DNA of 64,000 nt from Pedobacter miscanthi (lineage in GTDB: Bacteria > Bacteroidota > Bacteroidia > Sphingobacteriales > Sphingobacteriaceae): NCBI RefSeq assembly GCF_003315595.1, contig NZ_QNQU01000008.1, forward strand, positions 183,418-247,417. Direction: 5' to 3'. The notes beneath the pieces were generated by a model, which saw only the letters and a list, made by a program, of their open reading frames with translations, had not been told where the DNA came from and did no database searches. Positions 17,991 to 24,920 of this stretch are shown piece after piece. Position 1 is the stretch's first letter. Each line of letters opens with the position of its first letter. A program made the position numbers and the translations under genes.

Positions 17991-18359
17991 ATGTTAACAG
18001 AAATAACAGGACTGCCAGATCATATTTTTGGCGTAAGGGCCACAGGAGAAGTAACCAGTGATGAAATAAAGGATGTGCTATTAACCGGACTAAAAAGAAC
18101 TGCGCAACGGTTTAAGGAAATCAGGTACCTGCTTGTTCTTGAAACCGATGTTAAAAATTTTACTGCGGGCGCATGGATTCAGGATATAAAAGCGGGTCTG
18201 CAGAATTTTACCAAGTGGAAAAAGATTGCCGTGGTTAGTGCCGAGAAAGGTGTTGAATGGTTTACCGACGTTTTTACTGTTGTAACACCAGGAAAATCGA
18301 AAGGCTTTAAACCGGAAGAACTTGAAGAAGCAAAAGCATGGTTAAATACTGAAGATTAA
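17991..18359 (+). CDS. STAS/SEC14-like (SpoIIAA-like) domain protein
   Basis: 122-aa soluble protein matching the SpoIIAA-like family (formerly DUF3478). It has GVRATGEVTSDEIKDVL at the start, a central YLLVLETDVKNFTAGAW strand-loop and IAVVSAEKGVEWFTDVF. Proteins of this group have a STAS/CRAL-TRIO fold and are suggested to bind lipids or nucleotides; no activity is established. It is the first gene of a co-directional trio (11 bp to a Lys-rich peptide gene, then MscS). That context hints at envelope-stress or osmotic functions, which is inference. Confidence 0.8.
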   Translation: MLTEITGLPDHIFGVRATGEVTSDEIKDVLLTGLKRTAQRFKEIRYLLVLETDVKNFTAGAWIQDIKAGLQNFTKWKKIAVVSAEKGVEWFTDVFTVVTPGKSKGFKPEELEEAKAWLNTED

Positions 18360-18370
18360 TTAAATGTACT

Positions 18371-18523
18371 ATGAAAAACTCTAAAACCCCCGAAGAAAGT
18401 AGCAAGGCTACGGCTTCGAAAAATTCAAAGGCTAAAGGTGCCGATGACAAAGTAACTTCGGCAAAAGATGCCAAAAAAGTAAGTGTAACCAAAGATGCTC
18501 CCGTAAAAAATAAGAAGCCTTAG
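18371..18523 (+). CDS. small Lys-rich disordered protein (50 aa)
   Basis: ATG at 18371 to TAG at 18521-18523, 50 codons plus stop. Composition is almost wholly Lys, Ala, Ser, Asp, Thr and Val (for example SKATASKNSKAKGADDK and KNKKP at the end), with no hydrophobic core, so it should be disordered. It sits 11 bp after the STAS gene and 23 bp before mscS in the same direction, which supports a real gene rather than chance. I do not recognise a family; Lys/Ala/Ser-rich peptides of this size in Bacteroidetes may be nucleic-acid-associated, but that is speculation. Confidence 0.6.
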   Translation: MKNSKTPEESSKATASKNSKAKGADDKVTSAKDAKKVSVTKDAPVKNKKP

Positions 18524-18546
18524 TATTTCAAGAAAATCCCCATTTT

Positions 18547-19353
18547 ATGAAGCTAGATGCAAGTAATGTTGATCGTTTTTATGATAAAGCCTATAGTTGG
18601 ATCATTGATAGAGGCCCATCCTTAATTTTGGGTATAGCCATTCTCATATTAGGATTATGGCTGATTAAGTTGCTTGGTAGGTGGATTCAGGGTGGCATGC
18701 ACCGTAGAGATGTAAATCCATCACTGAGGCCCTTTTTAACCAGTTTATTGCTGATTACGTTAAGGATTTTGCTCGTACTTACCGTAATGCAGATCATTGG
18801 TATTCAGCTTACCTTTTTAACGGTATTAATTGGAGGTATTGGTGTTGCTGCGGGCCTCGCACTTTCCGGAACTTTACAGAACTTTGCCAGTGGTGTATTG
18901 ATTTTGCTGTTAAAGCCTTTTGTAGTTGGCGATAATATTATTGCCCAAAGCCAGGAAGGCACTGTAACCTCCATCCAGATATTTTATACCATCGTTAAAA
19001 CATTTGATAACCGTACAGTGGTGATTCCAAACAGTAAACTTTCTAACGAAGTCATCATTAACATCAGCAGGGAAGGAAGCAGGAGATTGGATATCGAAAT
19101 GAAATTCAGTTACGGTATTGATTATGATAAGGTAGTGGCCATTTTCAATAAAACTGTTGATGAATTTAAAGATTGCCTTAAAACGCCCGAAAGAAGGATT
19201 GGCGTTTCATCCCTCGAAGACAGCGGATTTAAAATCAGCTTAAATTTATGGGTAAATGCACACGGTTTTACTGATACTAAACTTTCTTTTTTAGAAGTGT
19301 TAATGAAAAATTTAAAACTAGGAGGAATAAAATTACCCGGTATGGCCGATTAA
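18547..19353 (+). CDS. mscS: small-conductance mechanosensitive channel, MscS family
   Basis: 268-aa inner-membrane channel that opens under membrane tension to release solutes on hypo-osmotic shock. Three transmembrane segments lie at about residues 18-42, 57-80 and 82-108. The pore helix is the GGIGVAAGLALSGTLQNFASGVLILL region, and the beta domain contains FVVGDNI, GTVTSIQIFYT and TVVIPNSKLSNEVIIN, the MscS signature. Length is near E. coli MscS (286 aa). It is third in the STAS / Lys-rich / MscS set. The 3' end is 3 bp from the convergent response-regulator gene, without a hairpin between them. Confidence 0.93.
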   Translation: MKLDASNVDRFYDKAYSWIIDRGPSLILGIAILILGLWLIKLLGRWIQGGMHRRDVNPSLRPFLTSLLLITLRILLVLTVMQIIGIQLTFLTVLIGGIGVAAGLALSGTLQNFASGVLILLLKPFVVGDNIIAQSQEGTVTSIQIFYTIVKTFDNRTVVIPNSKLSNEVIINISREGSRRLDIEMKFSYGIDYDKVVAIFNKTVDEFKDCLKTPERRIGVSSLEDSGFKISLNLWVNAHGFTDTKLSFLEVLMKNLKLGGIKLPGMAD

Positions 19354-19356
19354 ATT

Positions 19357-19725
19357 TTATTTCTTTAACAGGGCATAAATTTTATCCATCAGCTCGTCTA
19401 TATTGAAAGGCTTTGCCATAAAATCATCAGCCAATACATCATCAATGGCGTAATTGCCGGCATTGTAACGGGCCGATATCATTAAAACAGGAATATGTTG
19501 TGTGGTAGGGGTATCTTTAAGTTCCTTTAACAAAACCCTGCCATCGGTATCAGGAAGCATGATATCCATGATAATCACGTCGGGTTTAAGTTGATGCACA
19601 TGGTCGATAAAGTCCGAACCTTTGTTTAGTCCATCAACATTAAAAGCTTCACTTTCTAAAATAAGGGTAATAACATCCAGGATTGCGTGGTTATCTTCGA
19701 TAACCAAAATGTTTTTCTTTGCCAA
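19357..19725 (-). CDS. single-domain response regulator
   Basis: 122-aa CheY-like receiver without an output domain. The acidic pair is E10-D11, the phospho-acceptor D54 is in VIIMDIMLPD, the Ser/Thr switch is in VLMISAR, and the conserved Lys is in FMAKPFNIDE. It lies divergent from the phytochrome gene (146 bp apart), so it could take phosphate from that kinase or from the orphan GAF kinase at 10386; neither is proven. A -7-like TATATTTG is readable on the minus strand at 19752-19759. Confidence 0.92.
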   Translation of the reverse strand: MAKKNILVIEDNHAILDVITLILESEAFNVDGLNKGSDFIDHVHQLKPDVIIMDIMLPDTDGRVLLKELKDTPTTQHIPVLMISARYNAGNYAIDDVLADDFMAKPFNIDELMDKIYALLKK

Positions 19726-19824
19726 GCTCAGGGATTAATTATAATTTCAAACAAATATATAATAAAAAACAAAATCAAAAATCTAATTTGTCAAATTAGG
19801 AACATTCTAAAATAAGGCTTAATA

Positions 19825-19854
19825 TTTGTTAATCCATTAAATCTGATATTTTTG
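19825..19854 (+). promoter_or_regulatory. Bacteroidetes sigma-A promoter for the phytochrome operon
   Basis: TTTG at 19825-19828 and TATTTTTG at 19847-19854, separated by 18 bp. This fits the Bacteroidetes consensus TTTG-N19-TAnnTTTG almost exactly. The ATG follows 16 bp later, implying a very short leader. Confidence 0.55.
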
Positions 19855-19870
19855 CAATTCGAGATATAAT

Positions 19871-22084
19871 ATGACTAAATTTTCTGTAGACCTGACCAAT
19901 TGTGATAAAGAACCTATTCACATACCAGGCAAAATTCAATCACATGGTTTTCTTTTAGCAATTGCTAAGAACAACCTGTCTATTACTTACATTAGTGAAA
20001 ATACAGAGGATTTTTTACAGGAGCAGGCTAAAAATTTATTGGAAAAACCACTTTCCATTATAAATAAATTTATCAAACAGCAGGATCCTGAATTTAATAT
20101 CGAAGACCTGTTAAAACTGGGCATTATCCGCAAAAGCTTTGATGCCATTAGTCCGCACCCGTTAGAAATAAATGGCAATCCCTTTTACCTTATCATCTCT
20201 TCCTCAAGCAACGATTGGATTTTGGAGTTTGAGCCGGTTACCCTGCAATATGATATCCAGGGTTCGATAGGCCGTTCAGCTTCAACCATGCTTCAGGGTA
20301 AAAGTATTTCTGCTTTATTGAGCGGAGCAGCACTCGAAGTAAAAAAACTGATTAATTACGACAGAATCATGATCTATAAATTTTTAGATGATGGTCACGG
20401 TGAGGTGGTAGCCGAAGAAAAGGAAGAAGGTTTAGAGCCATTTTTTGGTCTGCACTATCCAGCATCAGATATCCCCAAACAGGCAAGGGAGCTTTATAAA
20501 CTGAATTTAACCAGGTTAATTGCTGATGTTAATACCAGCGATTCGCCGATTGTTACGTTTAAAAAAGATCAGCCGCTCGATTTAACCAATGGCGGTTTGC
20601 GTGCTGTATCGCCCATACACATCCAGTATTTAAAAAACATGGGTGTACAATCCAGTTTTAGTATTTCACTCATCTCCCATGGGGAGTTATGGGGATTGAT
20701 TGCCTGCCACAACTACAGCCCAAAATTTATTGATTATAAAGCCCGGGAAGGCTCTAAATTAATCGGGCAGATTCTTTCTTCCGCATTAGAATACAGGCAG
20801 GATGAGGAAGATGCCGAAGTGATTGCAAAGTTTAAAGATGCAGCCCGTTTACTTACTGAGCATTTAAGCCGTGATAAATACCTAGTTGAAGCCCTCACCA
20901 CTCATAAAACCAGTATTTTAGATGTAACCAAGGCCTCGGGTGTAGCCATTATTTTTGAAAATGGACTCAAAACCCTGGGCAATGTTCCGTCAGATGATCA
21001 AATATGGGAACTTACCAGTTGGTTAAAAAACAGCAGCGACGAATCGATCTATTATACCCATCGTTTGCCCGAAATCCACTCACCAGCTAAAAAATATAAA
21101 TCTATTGCTTCGGGTATTTTAGCCTGCACGCTAAATAAAGAGCTTGGTGAAATGATTATCTGGTTTAAGCCGGAAATGATTGCAAATGTTAACTGGGCCG
21201 GAAATCCCGAAAAACCGGCAACCCTGGCAGAAAATGGTTTGTTAAGTCTTTCTCCGAGAAAATCTTTCGAAATCTGGTCGCAGGTGGTAAACAATACTTC
21301 CGAAAAGTGGCTGGCAGAAGAAATTTCATCCGTTTTAAGGATCAGAGAGGTTATTATTACCGATATCAATAAAAAAGCGAACGAAATCAGACAGCTTAAC
21401 GAAAAATTGCAGGCTGCTTATGATGAACTTGACACTTTTAGTTATACCATTTCGCACGATTTAAAAACACCTTTAACCTCTATAAAAACCTATGCCGAAC
21501 TGCTGCTGAAAAACAAAAGCATTGATGAAAGCGCCAGGAAGATGCTGGACAGGATTTTAAACGGGGCCGATAAAATGAATTTCCTGATTAAGGAAATCCT
21601 CAACCTGGCCCGTGTTGGCCGTTCGGACATTGTTTTTGAAACGGTAGAAATGGAACCATTATTAAAGGAAATCAGCAATGAGGTGTGGACGGCTTTTAAA
21701 GCAGACAACTCCGAACTGATTTTAGGGCATTTGCCTAATTTAAAAGGTGATAAAACGATGATTACGCAGCTTTTTACCAACCTGATCGGTAATGCAGTAA
21801 AATACTCTTTAATGGTAGAAAAACCCAAAATAGAGCTTTCTGCGTATATTGATGGTGGAGAAATTGTTTATGTGATAAAGGATAATGGTATAGGAATTGA
21901 TAACCGCTATTACGACAGGGTGTTTGAATTATTCAAACGCATGGATAATGTTAAGGATATTGAGGGGACAGGAGTAGGATTGGCTATTGTAAAAAGGATT
22001 GTTGAAAAACACGACGGAAGGGTTTGGTTCGAGAGTAAGTTAAATGTGGGTTCTACCTTTTACGTAGCTTTTAAAAACAGATAA
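19871..22084 (+). CDS. bphP: bacteriophytochrome histidine kinase
   Basis: 737-aa red/far-red photoreceptor kinase. C11, in the N-terminal LTNCDKEPIHIPGKIQSHG, is the expected biliverdin attachment site. A PAS domain (about 15-115) is followed by GAF (about 130-310) with the chromophore-pocket motif HYPASDIPKQAREL, then PHY (about 320-495), which keeps a conserved hairpin region (LSLSPRKSFEIW). HisKA has the phospho-acceptor H529 in YTISHDLKTPLTS, and the HATPase has NLIGNAVKYS and DNGIGIDNRYYDRVFELFKR. The coding order with a response regulator (2 bp downstream) and heme oxygenase makes a complete light-sensing module. It is cytoplasmic. In the family, light changes autophosphorylation and hence phosphotransfer to the partner regulator. 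Confidence 0.95.
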   Translation: MTKFSVDLTNCDKEPIHIPGKIQSHGFLLAIAKNNLSITYISENTEDFLQEQAKNLLEKPLSIINKFIKQQDPEFNIEDLLKLGIIRKSFDAISPHPLEINGNPFYLIISSSSNDWILEFEPVTLQYDIQGSIGRSASTMLQGKSISALLSGAALEVKKLINYDRIMIYKFLDDGHGEVVAEEKEEGLEPFFGLHYPASDIPKQARELYKLNLTRLIADVNTSDSPIVTFKKDQPLDLTNGGLRAVSPIHIQYLKNMGVQSSFSISLISHGELWGLIACHNYSPKFIDYKAREGSKLIGQILSSALEYRQDEEDAEVIAKFKDAARLLTEHLSRDKYLVEALTTHKTSILDVTKASGVAIIFENGLKTLGNVPSDDQIWELTSWLKNSSDESIYYTHRLPEIHSPAKKYKSIASGILACTLNKELGEMIIWFKPEMIANVNWAGNPEKPATLAENGLLSLSPRKSFEIWSQVVNNTSEKWLAEEISSVLRIREVIITDINKKANEIRQLNEKLQAAYDELDTFSYTISHDLKTPLTSIKTYAELLLKNKSIDESARKMLDRILNGADKMNFLIKEILNLARVGRSDIVFETVEMEPLLKEISNEVWTAFKADNSELILGHLPNLKGDKTMITQLFTNLIGNAVKYSLMVEKPKIELSAYIDGGEIVYVIKDNGIGIDNRYYDRVFELFKRMDNVKDIEGTGVGLAIVKRIVEKHDGRVWFESKLNVGSTFYVAFKNR

Positions 22085-22085
22085 A

Positions 22086-22505
22086 ATGAAAACGCCAGAT
22101 ATATTTTACGTGGAAGACGATGTAGACTATGCATTTTTTATGCAAAGTGCCGTACAGGAAGTAAAAGACACCTTAAATTTAACCATTGTTGAAGATGGGG
22201 CAGAAGCTTTGCAGAAACTACAGGATTTTGCCAATAGTAAAACTAAACCTAAATTAATCCTGCTCGATTTAAACCTTCCGGGTTTATCAGGATTGGATTT
22301 GCTGAAGTTTATCAGGGATATTCCTTACTTAAAAACTATACCTGTAATTTTATTTTCCACCTCTGATAATCCGGATGACGTAAAGGCATCGATAGAATTT
22401 GGCGCGAATGCTTATTTAACAAAACCTGACGGTTACGAAAACCTGGTGAAATGTGTGCACTCCGTTCACGATTTTTGGTTTAACCAACATTTAAGGCTAA
22501 ATTAG
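22086..22505 (+). CDS. phytochrome-associated response regulator (Rcp1-like)
   Basis: 139-aa receiver-only regulator, starting one base after the phytochrome stop. Acidic residues E10-D11-D12, phospho-acceptor D61 in ILLDLNLPGLSG, Ser/Thr in ILFSTSDN and Lys in AYLTKPDGYENL are all present. The extended loop LQKLQDFANSKTKPK and the YLTKPDGYENLV ending are typical of Rcp1-type regulators that pair with phytochrome kinases. No output domain is present, so the downstream step (a further phosphotransfer or protein interaction) is unknown. Tight coupling to bphP implies that it receives its phosphate. Confidence 0.93.
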   Translation: MKTPDIFYVEDDVDYAFFMQSAVQEVKDTLNLTIVEDGAEALQKLQDFANSKTKPKLILLDLNLPGLSGLDLLKFIRDIPYLKTIPVILFSTSDNPDDVKASIEFGANAYLTKPDGYENLVKCVHSVHDFWFNQHLRLN

Positions 22506-22594
22506 ATTTTATAAAACATTTATAGAGAGATTCGGGTATTACATCCGGATCTTTTCTTTTTAAGATCAATTTTAAAAAAATATATTATCCCGGT

Positions 22595-23179
22595 ATGATT
22601 GCCAATTTATTAAAAACAGAAACTGCAGAAAACCATAAAGCACTCGAGTCTTTGATGTTTGTAAATGAAATTATGAACAATTCGTTAAGCATCGATCAAT
22701 ACAAAAAACTATTAACCGTTAATTATATCATCCACCAGAAATTAGAAAACAAACTGGCCAATATGCTCGATGCCGGTATAGCTACCGAGCTCGAAATGAA
22801 CAGCAGGTTAAAACTTTCGGCACTGGAAAAAGATTTAAACTACTGGGGAATTGATAATTTAACCCTGCCGGGTTTGGATTTTGAATTGTTCATTCCACAA
22901 AAAAATACAGCCGAGGTTTTAGGTGCTTTATATGTGCTGGAAGGTGCAACCTTGGGCGGAAATATGATTAAACGACATATTTTGGCCAATCCGAATTTTG
23001 CAACACATGAAGATGGCCTGAATTATTATGGCGTTTACGGCGAGGAACTGGGCACAAAATGGAAAAAGTTTATTTCTGTGTTAAATGAGCATGTTGAGGA
23101 AGCTGATTATGAGCGTTGTATAAATAGTGCAAACCAAACCTTCAATAACCTGATCATGTTGTCTAAACAGCTGGTGTAA
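22595..23179 (+). CDS. bphO: heme oxygenase (BphO type)
   Basis: 194-aa all-helical biliverdin-forming heme oxygenase. H14, in TETAENHKALES, is the expected proximal heme ligand. The distal helix is represented by LYVLEGATLGGNMIKRHIL, with its Gly-rich kink. It cleaves heme to biliverdin, iron and CO, giving the chromophore for the phytochrome two genes upstream. It is 89 bp downstream of the regulator, in the same direction, without an intervening strong terminator, so probably in the operon. It could also release iron from heme brought in by the TonB/HmuY genes downstream. Confidence 0.9.
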   Translation: MIANLLKTETAENHKALESLMFVNEIMNNSLSIDQYKKLLTVNYIIHQKLENKLANMLDAGIATELEMNSRLKLSALEKDLNYWGIDNLTLPGLDFELFIPQKNTAEVLGALYVLEGATLGGNMIKRHILANPNFATHEDGLNYYGVYGEELGTKWKKFISVLNEHVEEADYERCINSANQTFNNLIMLSKQLV

Positions 23180-23362
23180 GTAATAAGATTTTATCTTTGA
23201 ATTGTAAAAAATGGGGCTGTAATAAGTGTCAGGGCATTTTTTTGATTGTGAAAATGTGCAAAACTTATTGCAAATAAATATTTGCTTTCTGTTGTTAATT
23301 CAAGGTAAATATGTATTATTGAAAAAAATAAATTTTTTAAACCTTAAAAACATCAATTAGCG

Positions 23363-23542
23363 ATGGAAAAATTCTCAAAAGTTAAAGCTGCTGTTGCTGC
23401 TATTGAAGCAGACGTAGAAAAATTTTATAATGCTGGCAATGCAGCTGCTGGTACTCGTGTGCGTAAAGCAATGCAAGATCTTAAAGTTTTAGCACAAGAA
23501 ATCCGTGCAGAAGTAACTGAAAAGAAAAACTCTGGAAAATAA
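23363..23542 (+). CDS. histone H1-like DNA-binding protein
   Basis: 59-aa protein: ATG at 23363, TAA at 23540-23542. It starts MEKFSKVKAAVAAIEADVEK, followed by FYNAGNAAAGTRVRKAMQDLKVLAQEIR and a Lys-rich tail EVTEKKNSGK. This is the short histone H1-like family widespread in Bacteroidetes, presumed to bind and compact DNA. It contains a conserved AAGTRVRK segment. It has its own hairpin terminator 19 bp downstream. The AT-rich upstream region of about 180 bp suggests an independent promoter. The family call is strong; its exact role in this organism is not known. Confidence 0.85.
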   Translation: MEKFSKVKAAVAAIEADVEKFYNAGNAAAGTRVRKAMQDLKVLAQEIRAEVTEKKNSGK

Positions 23543-23560
23543 TATTTCGCGAGTAGAAAC

Positions 23561-23592
23561 AAAAAGGGTTCTGGTATGCCAGGGCCCTTTTT
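23561..23592 (+). terminator. terminator of the histone-like gene
   Basis: AAAAAGGGTTCTGG - TATG - CCAGGGCCCTTTTT forms a 14-bp stem with G-T pairs and a T tract, 19 bp after the stop codon. Confidence 0.8.
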
Positions 23593-23610
23593 GCGTTTAT
23601 AATAAATGTT

Positions 23611-23650
23611 CGTCATCTCGACCGGAGCATAGCGGAGTAGAGAGATCTAT
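23611..23650. repeat. dispersed CGTCATCTCGACCGGAGC repeat
   Basis: Starts CGTCATCTCGACCGGAGC and runs to GAGAGATCTAT. The same text opens the inverted-pair elements at 44067-44162 and 60741-60830. Here only one half is present. Confidence 0.6.
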
Positions 23651-23661
23651 CCCGGGCTAGA

Positions 23662-23706
23662 CTTACGAAGTCTACCAGGCTTCTGGCCCCGTCAGACTTC
23701 GTAAGT
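23662..23706. repeat. long palindrome with ACTTACGAAGTCT arms
   Basis: ACTTACGAAGTCT at 23662-23674 pairs perfectly with AGACTTCGTAAGT at 23694-23706 over a 19-base loop. A related, shorter dyad (TCCGAAGTCT and AGACTTCGGA) lies at about 23797-23832. Both sit in the 306-bp spacer between the histone-like gene and hmuY; no gene is seen in that spacer. Confidence 0.6.
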
Positions 23707-23734
23707 AAGCAGCGCACAAAAGTCCCTAAAAAGA

Positions 23735-23763
23735 TAAAGCTCCCCATCGCGGAGAGCTCTTAT
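23735..23763 (-). terminator. probable terminator of the heme-uptake operon
   Basis: On the minus strand AGCTCTCC - GCGAT - GGGGAGCT forms an 8-bp stem (23738-23758) followed by TTATCTTTTT, placed 91 bp after the hmuY stop codon. Confidence 0.55.
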
Positions 23764-23848
23764 CCAACTAACAAAACATATTTTTTTAATCCATACTTCC
23801 GAAGTCTAATAAGCACATTGCATCAGACTTCGGATGTCTCTCAGGATA

Positions 23849-24892
23849 TTATCCTTTTTTAACCAATTTATATTCGATTACCGGTTTACCACGTTCACCA
23901 CCATCACCTGCGATGTAACTGTTGAATTTTAGTTTATAATAGTTGCCGGCAGAATCTTTTACGATGTAGAAAACATCTGTTTTAACACTTCCACCTGCGC
24001 CGGTTTGACTGGGCGAAGTTCTCCAGGTAGAACCGATAACATCTCTTAGGGCTGAAAAGGTTAATCCTGTAATATCTGATTCAGAAAATGCAACGTAAGT
24101 TTTTATAGTAGTAGAAACTTTTGCAGCAGTAACGTTACCTAAGTTATTGATTGCTACATAATCCTGAAACCAATACGGAGAGCCTAAACCAAAGTTGTAA
24201 GTACTGTAACTCCATGAGATATCCCAGCCGGCCTTAACTGGTTCAGCTTGTATAATCTTGTTATTTTCTAAGGATACAAAAACAAGGTTATAGTCAGAAT
24301 TTTTAGGTACATCTAAAGTCTTAATAGTCGTCTCACCTAATCGTGCATATTGTATTTTATAGCCAGCACCGTTACGGGTAACTTTTAATTTAAACCATTT
24401 GTCTTTATCTTTATTTCCTTCATAACTTAACAGGTACACTTTGTTTTCAGCATCTGTAGCACTCACCTCAGCAAAAGCTGTTTTGGTAATGTCTCCATCC
24501 CAATAATCAACAAGTGATACGGTAAGTGGATCTGTTATATCATGATTTAAGTTAATCGCTGTTCCTGGATCTGCTATTGTTACTGCTGTAATATCCGTTT
24601 TAGATGTAGCTGTGGCAGTAGTTTGATACGAAGGATTAAGTACAACCCTAAATTTTCCGTCAGAAGTTAAGCCTATATTAAAACTCTTTCTGTCAGCTGT
24701 AACTTGTTTGTCAGCGCTAAAGTCCACATATACAATATTGGCATAGTTAGATTCAGATGTTTTACCATTAAGCGTTAAAGTGCTGCCATCTGATGGTGGA
24801 ACAACCACAATAGGTTCATCTGTATCTTTTTTACAAGCTGTAAAGCTTACCGCTATAAGGGCGATAGCGATCATTGAGTTTAATTTGTTCAT
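23849..24892 (-). CDS. hmuY: HmuY-family heme-binding lipoprotein
   Basis: 347-aa surface lipoprotein. The lipobox is SFTAC (C20), followed by a short acidic stretch. HmuY family features are present: VVPPSDGSTLTLNGK at the N-terminus, WDISWSYSTYNFG in the middle, and the conserved C-terminal TWRTSPSQTGAGGSVKTDVFY with a YYKLKFNSYI strand. HmuY proteins grab heme from hemoproteins and pass it to a TonB receptor. Which residues ligate heme here cannot be settled by eye (His, Met or Tyr in different members). It is the second gene of an operon, 28 bp after the receptor. Confidence 0.88.
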   Translation of the reverse strand: MNKLNSMIAIALIAVSFTACKKDTDEPIVVVPPSDGSTLTLNGKTSESNYANIVYVDFSADKQVTADRKSFNIGLTSDGKFRVVLNPSYQTTATATSKTDITAVTIADPGTAINLNHDITDPLTVSLVDYWDGDITKTAFAEVSATDAENKVYLLSYEGNKDKDKWFKLKVTRNGAGYKIQYARLGETTIKTLDVPKNSDYNLVFVSLENNKIIQAEPVKAGWDISWSYSTYNFGLGSPYWFQDYVAINNLGNVTAAKVSTTIKTYVAFSESDITGLTFSALRDVIGSTWRTSPSQTGAGGSVKTDVFYIVKDSAGNYYKLKFNSYIAGDGGERGKPVIEYKLVKKG

Positions 24893-24920
24893 GTTTATTG
24901 TAATTAATGTTGTTTTAATA

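Noticed and set aside
18307..18492. Minus-strand frame of 61 codons opposite the STAS/Lys-rich genes
   Set aside because: It is the complement of the Lys-rich gene; the plus-strand reading has proper spacing to neighbours.
23220..23262. Sigma-54-like site ahead of the histone-like gene
   Set aside because: A GGGCAT-T run with TTGA at the -12 position was considered, but the -12 element deviates too much.
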